From NCBI GenBank assembly GCA_963801475.1, contig CAWDEX010000002.1, positions 1 through 64,000 of the forward strand: a DNA stretch of 64,000 nt, in the 5' to 3' direction. A program made the translations under genes and the position numbers. Below are positions 46,489 to 55,333 of the stretch, piece after piece. A model generated the notes under the pieces. The model was given only the letters and a program-made list of their open reading frames with translations. It ran no database searches and was not told the DNA's origin. The stretch comes from DAOMFB01 sp963801475. Its GTDB lineage: Bacteria; Acidobacteriota; Thermoanaerobaculia; UBA5066. The first letter of the stretch is position 1; each line of letters starts with the position of its first letter.

Positions 46489-49400
46489 ATGAAAGCGACA
46501 TTAAGTGGTCGTCCCGGCCCCCGAACCGCCGAAATCACTGCCGCAGGCTGTCGGCGCGACGCTCGCAGCGATTCCCGTCGGCGGTCTCTGGCCGTCTTCG
46601 CCGTCGCACTTCTGGGCCTCGCCGGTTGGGCCGGTCCCGCCCCGGGGCAGTGCACGATTTCGTCCGGGCCGACGGACCTGCATCTCAATACGGCGGCCCC
46701 GTCTCCCCTCGCGAATTTCACCAGCGCCGTCCCGTACCTGAACGGAACCCGCGCCATCATCCGGGCGGACTGGGGTTTCGGCGTCTACGACATCACCAAT
46801 CCGGCGTTCCCCTCGCCGGTCTCGTGGGCGAACCACTTCAGCGCCGACCCGAACTGGGGCTTCCTGGGAGGCTGTGGCGACGGTCAGAGTTTCTCCACCG
46901 ACTGGATTGCGGCCTCCGGGGACGGTGCGCGAGCTTTCTCCTCGACGGCGTCGAGGTACGAGTGCCGGGCCTCCAACCTCGTGATGTCGCCAAACGGATC
47001 CGGCTTCTTCAAGATCTCGGGGGACACCGGCTATTCGCGCGCGAAGTTCCTCGCGGTCCAGAAGTGGGGCTCGCGCTACATCCTCTACGGCCTCGCCGGG
47101 TATTACTCTCAGGTCTGGGCCGCAGACGTCTCCGACCCGCTCCCGGGCTTCATCGTGGTGCCAGGCGGCGTTTCGCCCTCGAAGGGGAATGTCCCATTCG
47201 AGGTCTCGACCTTCCCGGCGGCCTCCTCCACGCGGGCGATGAAGTACGTAGATCCGGGCTTCCTGCTCCTGGCTGACTACGACAAGCTTTCTATAGTGGA
47301 CGTGTCGAACCCGGGTCCCGCGGGGAGCATCACGACCGGCAAGACCTGGAAGACGGTTTTCCTCTCCGACTTCGGTCGGCCGGATTACCCGGCCAGCCAG
47401 CTCGTGACGGTCGGCGCCGCGCTGAACAGCGCCGGGAACCTCTACATCGTGGGCGAGTTCAAGAACGCGAGCAACCAGCCCGACGGCTTCTCGCTGATCG
47501 AGTGGAACCCGACGACAGGGTCGAAGACCCTTCGCGGCTCGTTCCTTCCGGCGGCCGGCTTCTCCGGCACCGGCTCCATGTCGGGAAGCAGCGTCTCCCT
47601 CGTAGAGCAGCAGCCCGGAATCGGCGTCTTTTTCTGGGCGGCCTCGCAGACGGGAGGGACGGGCGACAAGCCGAGGTACCGCCTCTACGCGGCCACGGGA
47701 GACGGCTGGAGGCAGGGCTCGCTCCCTCAGGAGGTCCTGACGGTCGATACGGGCGCCAACCCGACCTTCGCCGGCGTGGCGCAGTCGGGGTTCGCCTGGA
47801 GGCCCTCTAACAACGACGTCGTCTCCATCATCGCGACCGTCTTCAGCGCCTACACTCTGAACCTCTCCTGCCAGCTGGGACCCGCGCCGGCCATCAGCAC
47901 CCTGAAGGTCGAGATGGAGCCCTGCCCCGCCTCGGGGCCCTGCGAGGTGAAGACGGGGTCCTCACCCGTCGTCGTCGGCCAGAAGCTGAAGCTCTCGCCG
48001 ACGATCCTCCCGAGCGCCGCGGTCCTTCCGATAATCGACTGGAAGCTCGACTTCGACTACCACTCGTCCGAGACCCCGGGGACGAGCTGGGGGAGCCTGA
48101 AGAACCCCGACTACGCGACCTCCCCGACCTGGACGGCGGGAACGACCTTCTCCTTCATCGGACCGTGCGACAAGAACGTCTCGGCCGATCCGGCCTCGGG
48201 CACGAACTGCTGGACGTCCGTCATCGGCAATGGATCGTACGGCGGGCCCGACTTCGGAAGCGCCAACCCTCCGTGGGGCTCCACCAGCACCGGACTGCAG
48301 GCCGCCTTCGAGGGACGGAACAGCCTCGGAACGAGCGGCCCCGCCCTCGTCCCGGTCACGTGGAAAGTGCCGACGGTCCAGCTCGCGAGCTACACCGTCC
48401 TGAAGGGAAACCTGCTGCAGGACGCCACCGAAAGGCCCACCAACGACCCGCTCGGGGACAAAGCGGGCTACAAGTGGTACATCCCGAACAGCCCGAACAC
48501 GAACCCGGTGCCGGGAGACCTCGTCGCCGCCTGCAACGGGAAGAGCACCTGCCCCTTCAATCCGGTGGGGCCGCCCGGCGTCTACAAAGTCTGGCTGACG
48601 ACGCCCCCGTATCCCGGCGGATACCAGAGCTGCGACCTCGGCGCCGCCTGCGCTTCGGGCTTTTCGCCACTCCCGGTGACCCTCACGGAGATCGTCCCGA
48701 ACTTCACGATCGGGGGCTCGCCGGCGTATCCGACGACTGTCCTGCTCTCGCTCGGCTCCCTCTCGGTCGTCGACACGTCGACGAAAGGCCCGGCCATCAC
48801 GATCACGGGCCACAAGTACTGTTATACGGCTCCAGGCGCGAGCTGCGACCCTGCCACGGGAAACGCCTTCACGCCCGGGGCCACGGCGATCCCGCTCCCG
48901 GCCAAGGGAGACTACTGGTTCTTCTTCGGCGTGACGTACACGGGGGGAGGTAACTCGTTCGAGTACTTTACGCCGAACAAGGAGACCAACCCGCGCGCGT
49001 GGAAGGTCTGCGTCATCGATCCCACAGTGACCGTCTCCGTCTCTCCGAACCCCGCTTCGGCGACGCCGGGGACGCCAATCAACTTCACGGCGACCGCAAC
49101 CGGCGGAACCCCCGGGTATTACTACAAGTGGGATTTCGGAGACGGAACATACCTTCCTTACAACCCTACTCCCTCTGTCATCCACTACTACGCTACGGCC
49201 GGGACGTACACCGCCACCTGCACCGCGATCGACTCGAACGGCGCGACCGGGACCAGTACAACGACCGTCGTCATCGACTGCGTCTCCGGCCTGGCTGCCG
49301 GCAACAACGGACCCGTCTGCCCGGGGGGGACGATCCTCCTTTCGGCGACGCCGATCTCCGGGGCCATTTACTCCTGGACCGGCCCGAACGGTTTCACCTC

Positions 49401-51030
49401 GACGGCGCAGAATCCGGCCATTCCCGCGGCGACCCCGGCCGAGAGTGGCACGTATTTCGTGACGGTCACGGTCAACGGGTGCACCTCGTCACCGGCCTCC
49501 ACTCTGGTCGTGGTGAAGCTGCCCCCGCCGGCCCCCACGGTGGGAAACAGCGGGCCGATCTGTGCGGGCGACACGCTGAGCCTGACGGCCAGCACGATCT
49601 CCGGGGCGTCCTACCTCTGGGCCGGCCCGAACGGCTTCTCTTCGACCCAGCAGAACCCGTCCATCCCGAACGCGACGGCATTGGCCACCGGCCTCTACAG
49701 CGTGACGGTGACCGTCGACGGGTGCAGCACGGTCGCTTCGACGTCGGCGGTCGTCAGGGCGACGCCGGCCGCTCCCCTCATCACCGCCCCCACCTCGACC
49801 CTTCCTGGCGCGACGGGTCAAGTCGCGAGCGTGCCTCTCCATGGCGGTAGCAGCTACCTCTGGGGCATCACCAACGGCACGATCACCAGCGGGGCCGGCA
49901 CGAACCAGATCACCTTCACGGCGGGATCTTCCGGCGTCACGATTCTCACGAACGTGGAGACGACCTCCACGGGCTGCGTCTCGGCAACCGCCACGGAGTA
50001 CGTCAACATCAACGTCCAGCGGGCCGGCCTCGTCGAGGATGCTCACTCCTCTGGCGGCACGATCTCGAACGTGAACAACATCCTCGAGCCGGGCGAGAGG
50101 ATCCTCGTCAATCCGTCCTGGAAGAATGTCAGCGCCTCACCGCTGGCTCTCACCGGCACCGCGTCGGCCTTCACCGGCCCGGCGGGAGCCACCTACACAA
50201 TTCTCGATTCAGCCGCGAACTACGGAACCATCGCCCCCGGTGCCACCGCCGACAGCTTCACGGCCGGCGGGCCCTCGTATCGTCTCGCCGTCTCCAACAC
50301 GACCTCCCGCCCCGCCGCCCACTGGGACGCCACCTTCCTCGAGACGCTCAGCACCGGCGGCATGAATGCCTGGACCCTTCACGTCGGCCAGAGCTTCACC
50401 GACGTGCCGAGCTCAGACGTCTCCTACCCCTTCGTCGAGAACATCTTTCACAACGGCATCACGGTCGGCTGCGCCCCCGGCCAGTACTGCCCCTATGATT
50501 CCACGCCCCGCTGGCAGATGGCGGTCTTCCTCGCCCGGGCGATCCTCGGGCCCGGCATGGCGATTCCCGTGTCGGGCACGGTCGGCACTTCGACCTATGA
50601 CTGCTCGAGCGGCGGCACGTCTCTCTTCAGCGACGTCGCGCCGGCGGACGTCGGCTGCCCCGGCATCCACTACATCTACTCGAAGCAGGTGACCGTCGGC
50701 TGCGCCCCGGGTCTCTTCTGCCCCAACGACCTCACGTCCCGCTGGCAGATGGCGGTCTTCCTCTCCCGCGCGATGCTCGGACCCGGCGTCCCCATCCCCA
50801 CCTCGGGCACCGTTCCCGGCGTCGGCGCTTACAGCTGCACGAGCGGCGGAACGTCCCTCTTCAGCGACATCCCGGCGACGGACCTCACCTGCCCGGGCGT
50901 TCACTACATCTACTCCCAGGCCGTAACCGTCGGCTGCGGTGGCGGCAAGTACTGCCCCAACGACCTGACGCCCCGCTGGCAGATGGCCGTCTTCCTCGTC
51001 CGCGCCTTCCACATGTCCTTTCTTCACTGA
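46489..51030 (+). CDS. Large secreted protein with PKD and Ig-like domains and an S-layer-homology-like anchor
   Basis: About 1,513 residues. ATG 46489 or GTG 46477 are possible starts; neither has a clear ribosome-binding site. The signal peptide is RRRSLAVFAVALLGLAGWAG. The N-terminal half (about 50-800) is a long beta-rich region I do not recognise. A PKD domain follows (VSVSPNPASATPGTPINFTA, YYYKWDFGDGTYLPYNPTPS). Two SprB-like Ig repeats (YSWTGPNGFTSTAQNPAIPA and YLWAGPNGFSSTQQNPSIPN) come next, then SYLWGITNGTITSGAGTNQI. The 3' third, from about VEDAHSSGGTISNVNNILEP, is shared with the three downstream paralogues and ends in three repeats of the pattern FxDVxxxD, GCAPGxxCP, RWQMAVFLxR. 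The first repeat reads SSDVSYPFV, one Trp shorter than TSDVWSYPFV in the paralogues. It is probably cell-surface. Confidence 0.8.
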   Translation: MKATLSGRPGPRTAEITAAGCRRDARSDSRRRSLAVFAVALLGLAGWAGPAPGQCTISSGPTDLHLNTAAPSPLANFTSAVPYLNGTRAIIRADWGFGVYDITNPAFPSPVSWANHFSADPNWGFLGGCGDGQSFSTDWIAASGDGARAFSSTASRYECRASNLVMSPNGSGFFKISGDTGYSRAKFLAVQKWGSRYILYGLAGYYSQVWAADVSDPLPGFIVVPGGVSPSKGNVPFEVSTFPAASSTRAMKYVDPGFLLLADYDKLSIVDVSNPGPAGSITTGKTWKTVFLSDFGRPDYPASQLVTVGAALNSAGNLYIVGEFKNASNQPDGFSLIEWNPTTGSKTLRGSFLPAAGFSGTGSMSGSSVSLVEQQPGIGVFFWAASQTGGTGDKPRYRLYAATGDGWRQGSLPQEVLTVDTGANPTFAGVAQSGFAWRPSNNDVVSIIATVFSAYTLNLSCQLGPAPAISTLKVEMEPCPASGPCEVKTGSSPVVVGQKLKLSPTILPSAAVLPIIDWKLDFDYHSSETPGTSWGSLKNPDYATSPTWTAGTTFSFIGPCDKNVSADPASGTNCWTSVIGNGSYGGPDFGSANPPWGSTSTGLQAAFEGRNSLGTSGPALVPVTWKVPTVQLASYTVLKGNLLQDATERPTNDPLGDKAGYKWYIPNSPNTNPVPGDLVAACNGKSTCPFNPVGPPGVYKVWLTTPPYPGGYQSCDLGAACASGFSPLPVTLTEIVPNFTIGGSPAYPTTVLLSLGSLSVVDTSTKGPAITITGHKYCYTAPGASCDPATGNAFTPGATAIPLPAKGDYWFFFGVTYTGGGNSFEYFTPNKETNPRAWKVCVIDPTVTVSVSPNPASATPGTPINFTATATGGTPGYYYKWDFGDGTYLPYNPTPSVIHYYATAGTYTATCTAIDSNGATGTSTTTVVIDCVSGLAAGNNGPVCPGGTILLSATPISGAIYSWTGPNGFTSTAQNPAIPAATPAESGTYFVTVTVNGCTSSPASTLVVVKLPPPAPTVGNSGPICAGDTLSLTASTISGASYLWAGPNGFSSTQQNPSIPNATALATGLYSVTVTVDGCSTVASTSAVVRATPAAPLITAPTSTLPGATGQVASVPLHGGSSYLWGITNGTITSGAGTNQITFTAGSSGVTILTNVETTSTGCVSATATEYVNINVQRAGLVEDAHSSGGTISNVNNILEPGERILVNPSWKNVSASPLALTGTASAFTGPAGATYTILDSAANYGTIAPGATADSFTAGGPSYRLAVSNTTSRPAAHWDATFLETLSTGGMNAWTLHVGQSFTDVPSSDVSYPFVENIFHNGITVGCAPGQYCPYDSTPRWQMAVFLARAILGPGMAIPVSGTVGTSTYDCSSGGTSLFSDVAPADVGCPGIHYIYSKQVTVGCAPGLFCPNDLTSRWQMAVFLSRAMLGPGVPIPTSGTVPGVGAYSCTSGGTSLFSDIPATDLTCPGVHYIYSQAVTVGCGGGKYCPNDLTPRWQMAVFLVRAFHMSFLH

Positions 51031-51057
51031 CTTCGGGCGCCGGATCGATGAGATTTT

Positions 51058-51069
51058 CGAGCATGCTCG
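51058..51069. repeat. Palindrome CGAGCATGCTCG after the PKD protein gene, repeated at 55188-55199
   Basis: A perfect 12-bp palindrome within a 74-bp spacer block that is identical after the stops at 51030 and 55160. It may be a weak terminator; there is no U-run. Confidence 0.5.
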
Positions 51070-51121
51070 GCCGAACTTACGGCGCACGACCCCAGCAGGA
51101 ATCGCCTGTAGCAGGTGTGAT

Positions 51122-51157
51122 TGATTCATCCAGGGCCTATGACTGAACGATACAATT
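51122..51157 (+). promoter_or_regulatory. Conserved upstream element of the GloVer paralogues, copy 1
   Basis: Three short boxes: TGATTCATCC (51122-51131), GGCCTAT (51134-51140) and TACAATT (51151-51157), the last ending 46 bp before the ATG. Corresponding boxes occur upstream of the paralogues at 55251-55287 and, for the second and third boxes, 59505-59527. TGATTCATCC also occurs at 46411-46420 before the PKD protein. A promoter or regulator site is likely. Confidence 0.45.
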
Positions 51158-51203
51158 TCGGCCAGACCGACAATTCAAGCGCAAGCGGAGAGAGGAACTC
51201 ACG

Positions 51204-54200
51204 ATGGTTTCAATTCGGGCGCCTCGACACTTCTCCGGGCGACGGTACTTTGGAGCCCTCATTGTCACGTGGGCTCTTCTCACGTCCCTCCCTGCCACGG
51301 CGCAGTCCTACACGGTGCTCCATCCGTTCAGCTACGCGCAACAGAACCCGGGAGGACTGGTCCAGGCCAGCGACGGGAGCTTTTACGGGACGACGAATTC
51401 CGGTGGCACGAACGGTTACGGCAGCGTATTCAAGATCACGCCGACAGGGACGCTGACGACGCTCTTCTCCTTCTCGGGGAGCGACGGGCAGAACCCACAG
51501 GGCACTCTAATCCAAGGAACCGACGGGAACCTCTACGGAACGACGTCTCAGGGCGGCGCGAACGGTTGGGGCACGGTCTTCAGGATGACGCTCGCGGGGG
51601 CACTCACGACACTCCATTCCTTCGAGGGGAGTGACGGGCAGAACCCGTATGCTGGTCTCGTTCAAGGAACCGACGGAGACTTCTACGGGACGACGTCCTC
51701 TGGGGGCGCGAGCGATGTCGGCACGGTCTTCAAGATCACGACGGTGGGGGCCCTGACGACCCTCTACTCGTTCGCGGGGAGCGATGGGGCCTATCCGCAA
51801 GCCCGTCTCGTTCAAGGCACCGACGGAAACCTCTACGGAACGACGTCTCAGGGCGGCGCGGGCGGTAACGGTACGGTCTTCAAGATCACGACGGCGGGGG
51901 CGTTCGCGAATCTCCACTCCTTCGCGGGGGGTGAGGGACAGAACCCGTATGCCGGTCTCGTTCAAGCCACCGACGGGAACCTCTACGGGACGACGTCCTC
52001 AGGTGGCACGAATAGCAACGGCACGGTCTTCAGGATCACGACGGCGGGGGTGCTGACGACGCTCCACTCCTTCGCGTTTCTTGCCGACGGAGCATTTCCG
52101 TACGCCGGTCTCCTTCACGGCACCGACGGAAACCTCTACGGAACGACGTCTCAGGGAGGCGCGGGCGGTAACGGCACGGTCTTCAAGATCACGACGGCGG
52201 GGGCGCTGACGACACTCTACTCGTTCGCGTGGAGCGTCGGGGCCTCTCCGACCGCCGACCTTGCGCAAGGGAGCGACGGGGACTTCTACGGAACGACGTC
52301 TCAGGGAGGCGCGACCGGAAACGGCACGGTCTTCAAGATCACGCCAGCCGGGGCGCTGACGACGCTCCACTCGTTCGCTGGAAGTGACGGGGAATCTCCC
52401 TACGCGGGCCTCGTACAAGGAACGGACGGAAACTTCTACGGAACAACGATCTATGGCGGAACGAGTAGCATCGGCACGGTCTTCAAGATCACACCGGCGG
52501 GAGCGCTGACGACACTCCACTCGTTCGCCGGGAGTGATGGAGCAAATCCGCAAGCCAGTCTCGTACAAGGCACCGACGGGAACTTCTACGGGACGACATA
52601 TCAGGGGGGTACGAGCGATTTCGGCACGGTCTTCAAGATCACACCGGCGGGGGCGCTCACGACACTCCACTCCTTCGCGGGGAGTGACGGGGCATATCCC
52701 TCTGCCGGTCTGGTACAAGGAACTGACGGGAACTTCTACGGGACGACGTATCAGGGGGGTACGAGCGACTTCGGCACGGTCTTCAAGATCACGACGGCGG
52801 GCGTGTTCACGATACTCCACTCCTTCGCGGGGAGTGAGGGACAGAACCCGTACGCTGGCCTCGTACAAGGAACCGACGGGAACTTCTACGGAACGACGTC
52901 CTCAGGCGGCGCGAGCGGCCTTGGCACGGTCTTCAAGATCACGCCGGCGGGCGTGCTCACGACACTCCGTTCGTTCGCGGGGAGTGACGGGTCAAGTCCA
53001 TACGCCGGCCTCGTACAAGGAACCGACGGGAACTTCTACGGAACGACGAATCAGGGCGGCGCGAACGGTTACGGCTCGGTCTTCAAGATCACGCCGGCGG
53101 GGGCGCTGACGACGATCTACTCGTTCGAGGACAGCGACGGCTCATATCCGCAAGCCGGTCTCGTACGAGGCACCGACGGGAACTTCTACGGAACAACGAC
53201 GAGTGGCGGTGCGAGTAGCAACGGCACGGTCTTCACGATCACGCCGGCCGGAGCGCTGACGACGCTCCACTCGTTCACATTCAACGACGGGTCCACCCCC
53301 TACGCCGCCGTCGTACAAGGCGCCGACGGGTATTTCTACGGAACGACGACCAGCGGCGGGCCTCGTCTCGGCGGGGTCGTCTTCCGTCTGACGCCGGGGC
53401 CGGGGCCTTCGCCCACGGTGACCGGTGTCGTCCCGTCGAGCGGACCCGCCTGGGGCGGGACGGTCGTGACGATCTCGGGGACCGACTTCCAGCCGGGTGC
53501 CACGGTAACGATTGGTGATACGGCGGCCGTCGGGGTCACGTATTCCTCGGCCACGACGGTCTATGCCCTCACGCCCGTTCACGCGGCCGGTGCGGTGACC
53601 GTGACCGTGACGAACCCCGACCTTCAGGAGGGAAGCCTGGCGTCGGCGTACACCTATACGTGCTCGTGGACGACGACGGCGTTCAACGGAGGACCTTACT
53701 GCAACGGGGCGACGATTTCGCTCTCGACGCCGACGGTCTCCGGTGCGGACTATTTCTGGACCGGTCCGAACGGTTTCTCCTCGACGCTTCAGAATCCCAC
53801 GATTCCGAATGCAACCGTGGCCAACGCGGGGATTTATGGCGTCACGGCCACCGTCGGCGGCTGCGCTTCGGCCGCCGCCAATACGTCAGTCGTCGTATCC
53901 CCGGCCACTCCCCTCATCACCGCCCCCACCTCGGCCCCTCCCGGCGCGACGGGACTCGTCGCCAGTGTCCCGTTCCACGCCGGGAGCAGCTACCTCTGGG
54001 GCATCACCAACGGCACGATCACCGCCGGGGCGACCACGAGTCAGATCACCTTCACGGCGGGAACTTCCGGCGTCACGATTCTCACGAACGTGGAGACGAC
54101 CTCCACGGGCTGCGTCTCGGCAACCGCCACGGAGTACGTCAACATCAATGTCCAGCCCGCCGGCTTCGTCGAGGATGCCCACGCTTCGGGCGGCACGATT

Positions 54201-55160
54201 TCGAACGTGAACAACATCCTCGACCCGGGCGAGACCGTTCTCGTCAACCCCTCGTGGAAGAACGTCAGCGCCTCTCCGCTCACCCTCACCGGCACAGCTT
54301 CTGCCTTCACCGGTCCTGCCGGGGCGACCTACACCCTGCTCGACACGGCGGCCAACTACGGCACCATCGCCCCCGGAGCGACGTCCGACAGCTTCACGGC
54401 CGGCGGACCCTCCTACCGCCTTTCCGTTTCGAACCCGGCCATCCGCCCCGCCGCCCACTGGGACGCCACCTTCCTCGAGACGCTCAGCACCGGCGGCATG
54501 AATTCCTGGACCGTCCACGTCGGCAACAGCTTCACCGACGTGCCGACCTCCGACGTCTGGTCGTATCCCTTCGTCGAGACCCTCTTCCACAACGGAATCA
54601 CGATCGGCTGCGCTCCCGGGATCTACTGCCCGTATGACCTCACGCCCCGCTGGCAGATGGCCGTCTTCCTCGCGCGGGGCCTGCTCGGGCCCGGCGTCCC
54701 GATCCCGACCACCGGCACCGTCCCTGCCTCTTACAACTGCTCGGCCGGCGGAAACTCCCTCTTCACGGACGTCGCGCCGACGGACGTCGGCTGCCCCGGC
54801 ATCCACTACATCTACTCCCAGCAGGTGACCGTCGGCTGCGCCCCCGGCATTTTCTGCCCCAACGACATGACACCCCGCTGGCAGATGGCTGTCTTCCTCG
54901 CCCGCGTCCTGCTCGGACCCGGCGTGCCCATCCCGACCACGGGCACCATCCCCGCCACCTACGACTGCTCGGCCGGCGGAAACTCCCTCTTCACGGACGT
55001 CGCACCGACGGACGTCGGCTGCCCCGGCATCCACTACATCTACTCCCAGCAGGTGACCGTCGGCTGCGGTCCCGGCATCTTCTGCCCCGACGGCCTGACG
55101 TCCCGCTGGGAGATGGCCATCTTCCTCGTCCGCGCTTTCCACCTGTCCTTTCTTCACTGA
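51204..55160 (+). CDS. GloVer-repeat surface protein A (14 repeats, IPT/TIG, Ig-like, S-layer-homology-like anchor)
   Basis: 1,318 residues. ATG 51204 follows GAGAGGAACTCACG. The signal peptide is YFGALIVTWALLTSLPATAQ. Fourteen tandem repeats of about 50 residues follow; each holds DGNFYGTT, GG, GTVFKIT and LTTLHSF, the TIGR03803-type GloVer repeat. Then come an IPT/TIG domain (VVPSSGPAWGGTVVTISGTD), a SprB-like Ig repeat (YFWTGPNGFSSTLQNPTIPN), SYLWGITNGTITAGATTSQI, the spacer VEDAHASGGTISNVNNILDP and three anchor repeats ending RAFHLSFLH. Fourteen blades of 50 residues would suit a 7+7 beta-propeller pair (inference). The protein is secreted and surface-anchored; its ligand is unknown. The first 510 bp are almost identical to the next gene. 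Confidence 0.88.
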   Translation: MVSIRAPRHFSGRRYFGALIVTWALLTSLPATAQSYTVLHPFSYAQQNPGGLVQASDGSFYGTTNSGGTNGYGSVFKITPTGTLTTLFSFSGSDGQNPQGTLIQGTDGNLYGTTSQGGANGWGTVFRMTLAGALTTLHSFEGSDGQNPYAGLVQGTDGDFYGTTSSGGASDVGTVFKITTVGALTTLYSFAGSDGAYPQARLVQGTDGNLYGTTSQGGAGGNGTVFKITTAGAFANLHSFAGGEGQNPYAGLVQATDGNLYGTTSSGGTNSNGTVFRITTAGVLTTLHSFAFLADGAFPYAGLLHGTDGNLYGTTSQGGAGGNGTVFKITTAGALTTLYSFAWSVGASPTADLAQGSDGDFYGTTSQGGATGNGTVFKITPAGALTTLHSFAGSDGESPYAGLVQGTDGNFYGTTIYGGTSSIGTVFKITPAGALTTLHSFAGSDGANPQASLVQGTDGNFYGTTYQGGTSDFGTVFKITPAGALTTLHSFAGSDGAYPSAGLVQGTDGNFYGTTYQGGTSDFGTVFKITTAGVFTILHSFAGSEGQNPYAGLVQGTDGNFYGTTSSGGASGLGTVFKITPAGVLTTLRSFAGSDGSSPYAGLVQGTDGNFYGTTNQGGANGYGSVFKITPAGALTTIYSFEDSDGSYPQAGLVRGTDGNFYGTTTSGGASSNGTVFTITPAGALTTLHSFTFNDGSTPYAAVVQGADGYFYGTTTSGGPRLGGVVFRLTPGPGPSPTVTGVVPSSGPAWGGTVVTISGTDFQPGATVTIGDTAAVGVTYSSATTVYALTPVHAAGAVTVTVTNPDLQEGSLASAYTYTCSWTTTAFNGGPYCNGATISLSTPTVSGADYFWTGPNGFSSTLQNPTIPNATVANAGIYGVTATVGGCASAAANTSVVVSPATPLITAPTSAPPGATGLVASVPFHAGSSYLWGITNGTITAGATTSQITFTAGTSGVTILTNVETTSTGCVSATATEYVNINVQPAGFVEDAHASGGTISNVNNILDPGETVLVNPSWKNVSASPLTLTGTASAFTGPAGATYTLLDTAANYGTIAPGATSDSFTAGGPSYRLSVSNPAIRPAAHWDATFLETLSTGGMNSWTVHVGNSFTDVPTSDVWSYPFVETLFHNGITIGCAPGIYCPYDLTPRWQMAVFLARGLLGPGVPIPTTGTVPASYNCSAGGNSLFTDVAPTDVGCPGIHYIYSQQVTVGCAPGIFCPNDMTPRWQMAVFLARVLLGPGVPIPTTGTIPATYDCSAGGNSLFTDVAPTDVGCPGIHYIYSQQVTVGCGPGIFCPDGLTSRWEMAIFLVRAFHLSFLH

Positions 55161-55250
55161 CTTCGGGCGCCGGATCGATGAGATTTTCGAGCATGCTCGG
55201 CCGAACTTACGGCGCACGACCCCAGCAGGAATCGCTTTTCGCGGATCTGA

Positions 55251-55287
55251 TTGATTTGTCCGGGGCCTATTCCCGAGCGGTACGATT
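55251..55287 (+). promoter_or_regulatory. Conserved upstream element of the GloVer paralogues, copy 2
   Basis: TGATTTGTCC (55251-55260), GGCCTAT (55264-55270) and TACGATT (55281-55287), spaced as in copy 1 and again ending 46 bp before the ATG, although the surrounding leader has diverged. Confidence 0.45.
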
Positions 55288-55333
55288 TCGGCGAGAGAAA
55301 CTACTCCAGCGCAAACAGAGAGAGGAACTCACG

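Noticed and set aside
47962..49185. 407-codon minus-strand frame over the PKD-domain protein
   Set aside because: No family resemblance; the + strand protein is continuous and carries recognisable domains.
55178..55333. Extended N terminus for GloVer protein B starting upstream of 55334
   Set aside because: The upstream codons are a copy of the intergenic spacer found after 51030. The conserved ribosome-binding site and identical N terminus with protein A place the start at 55334.
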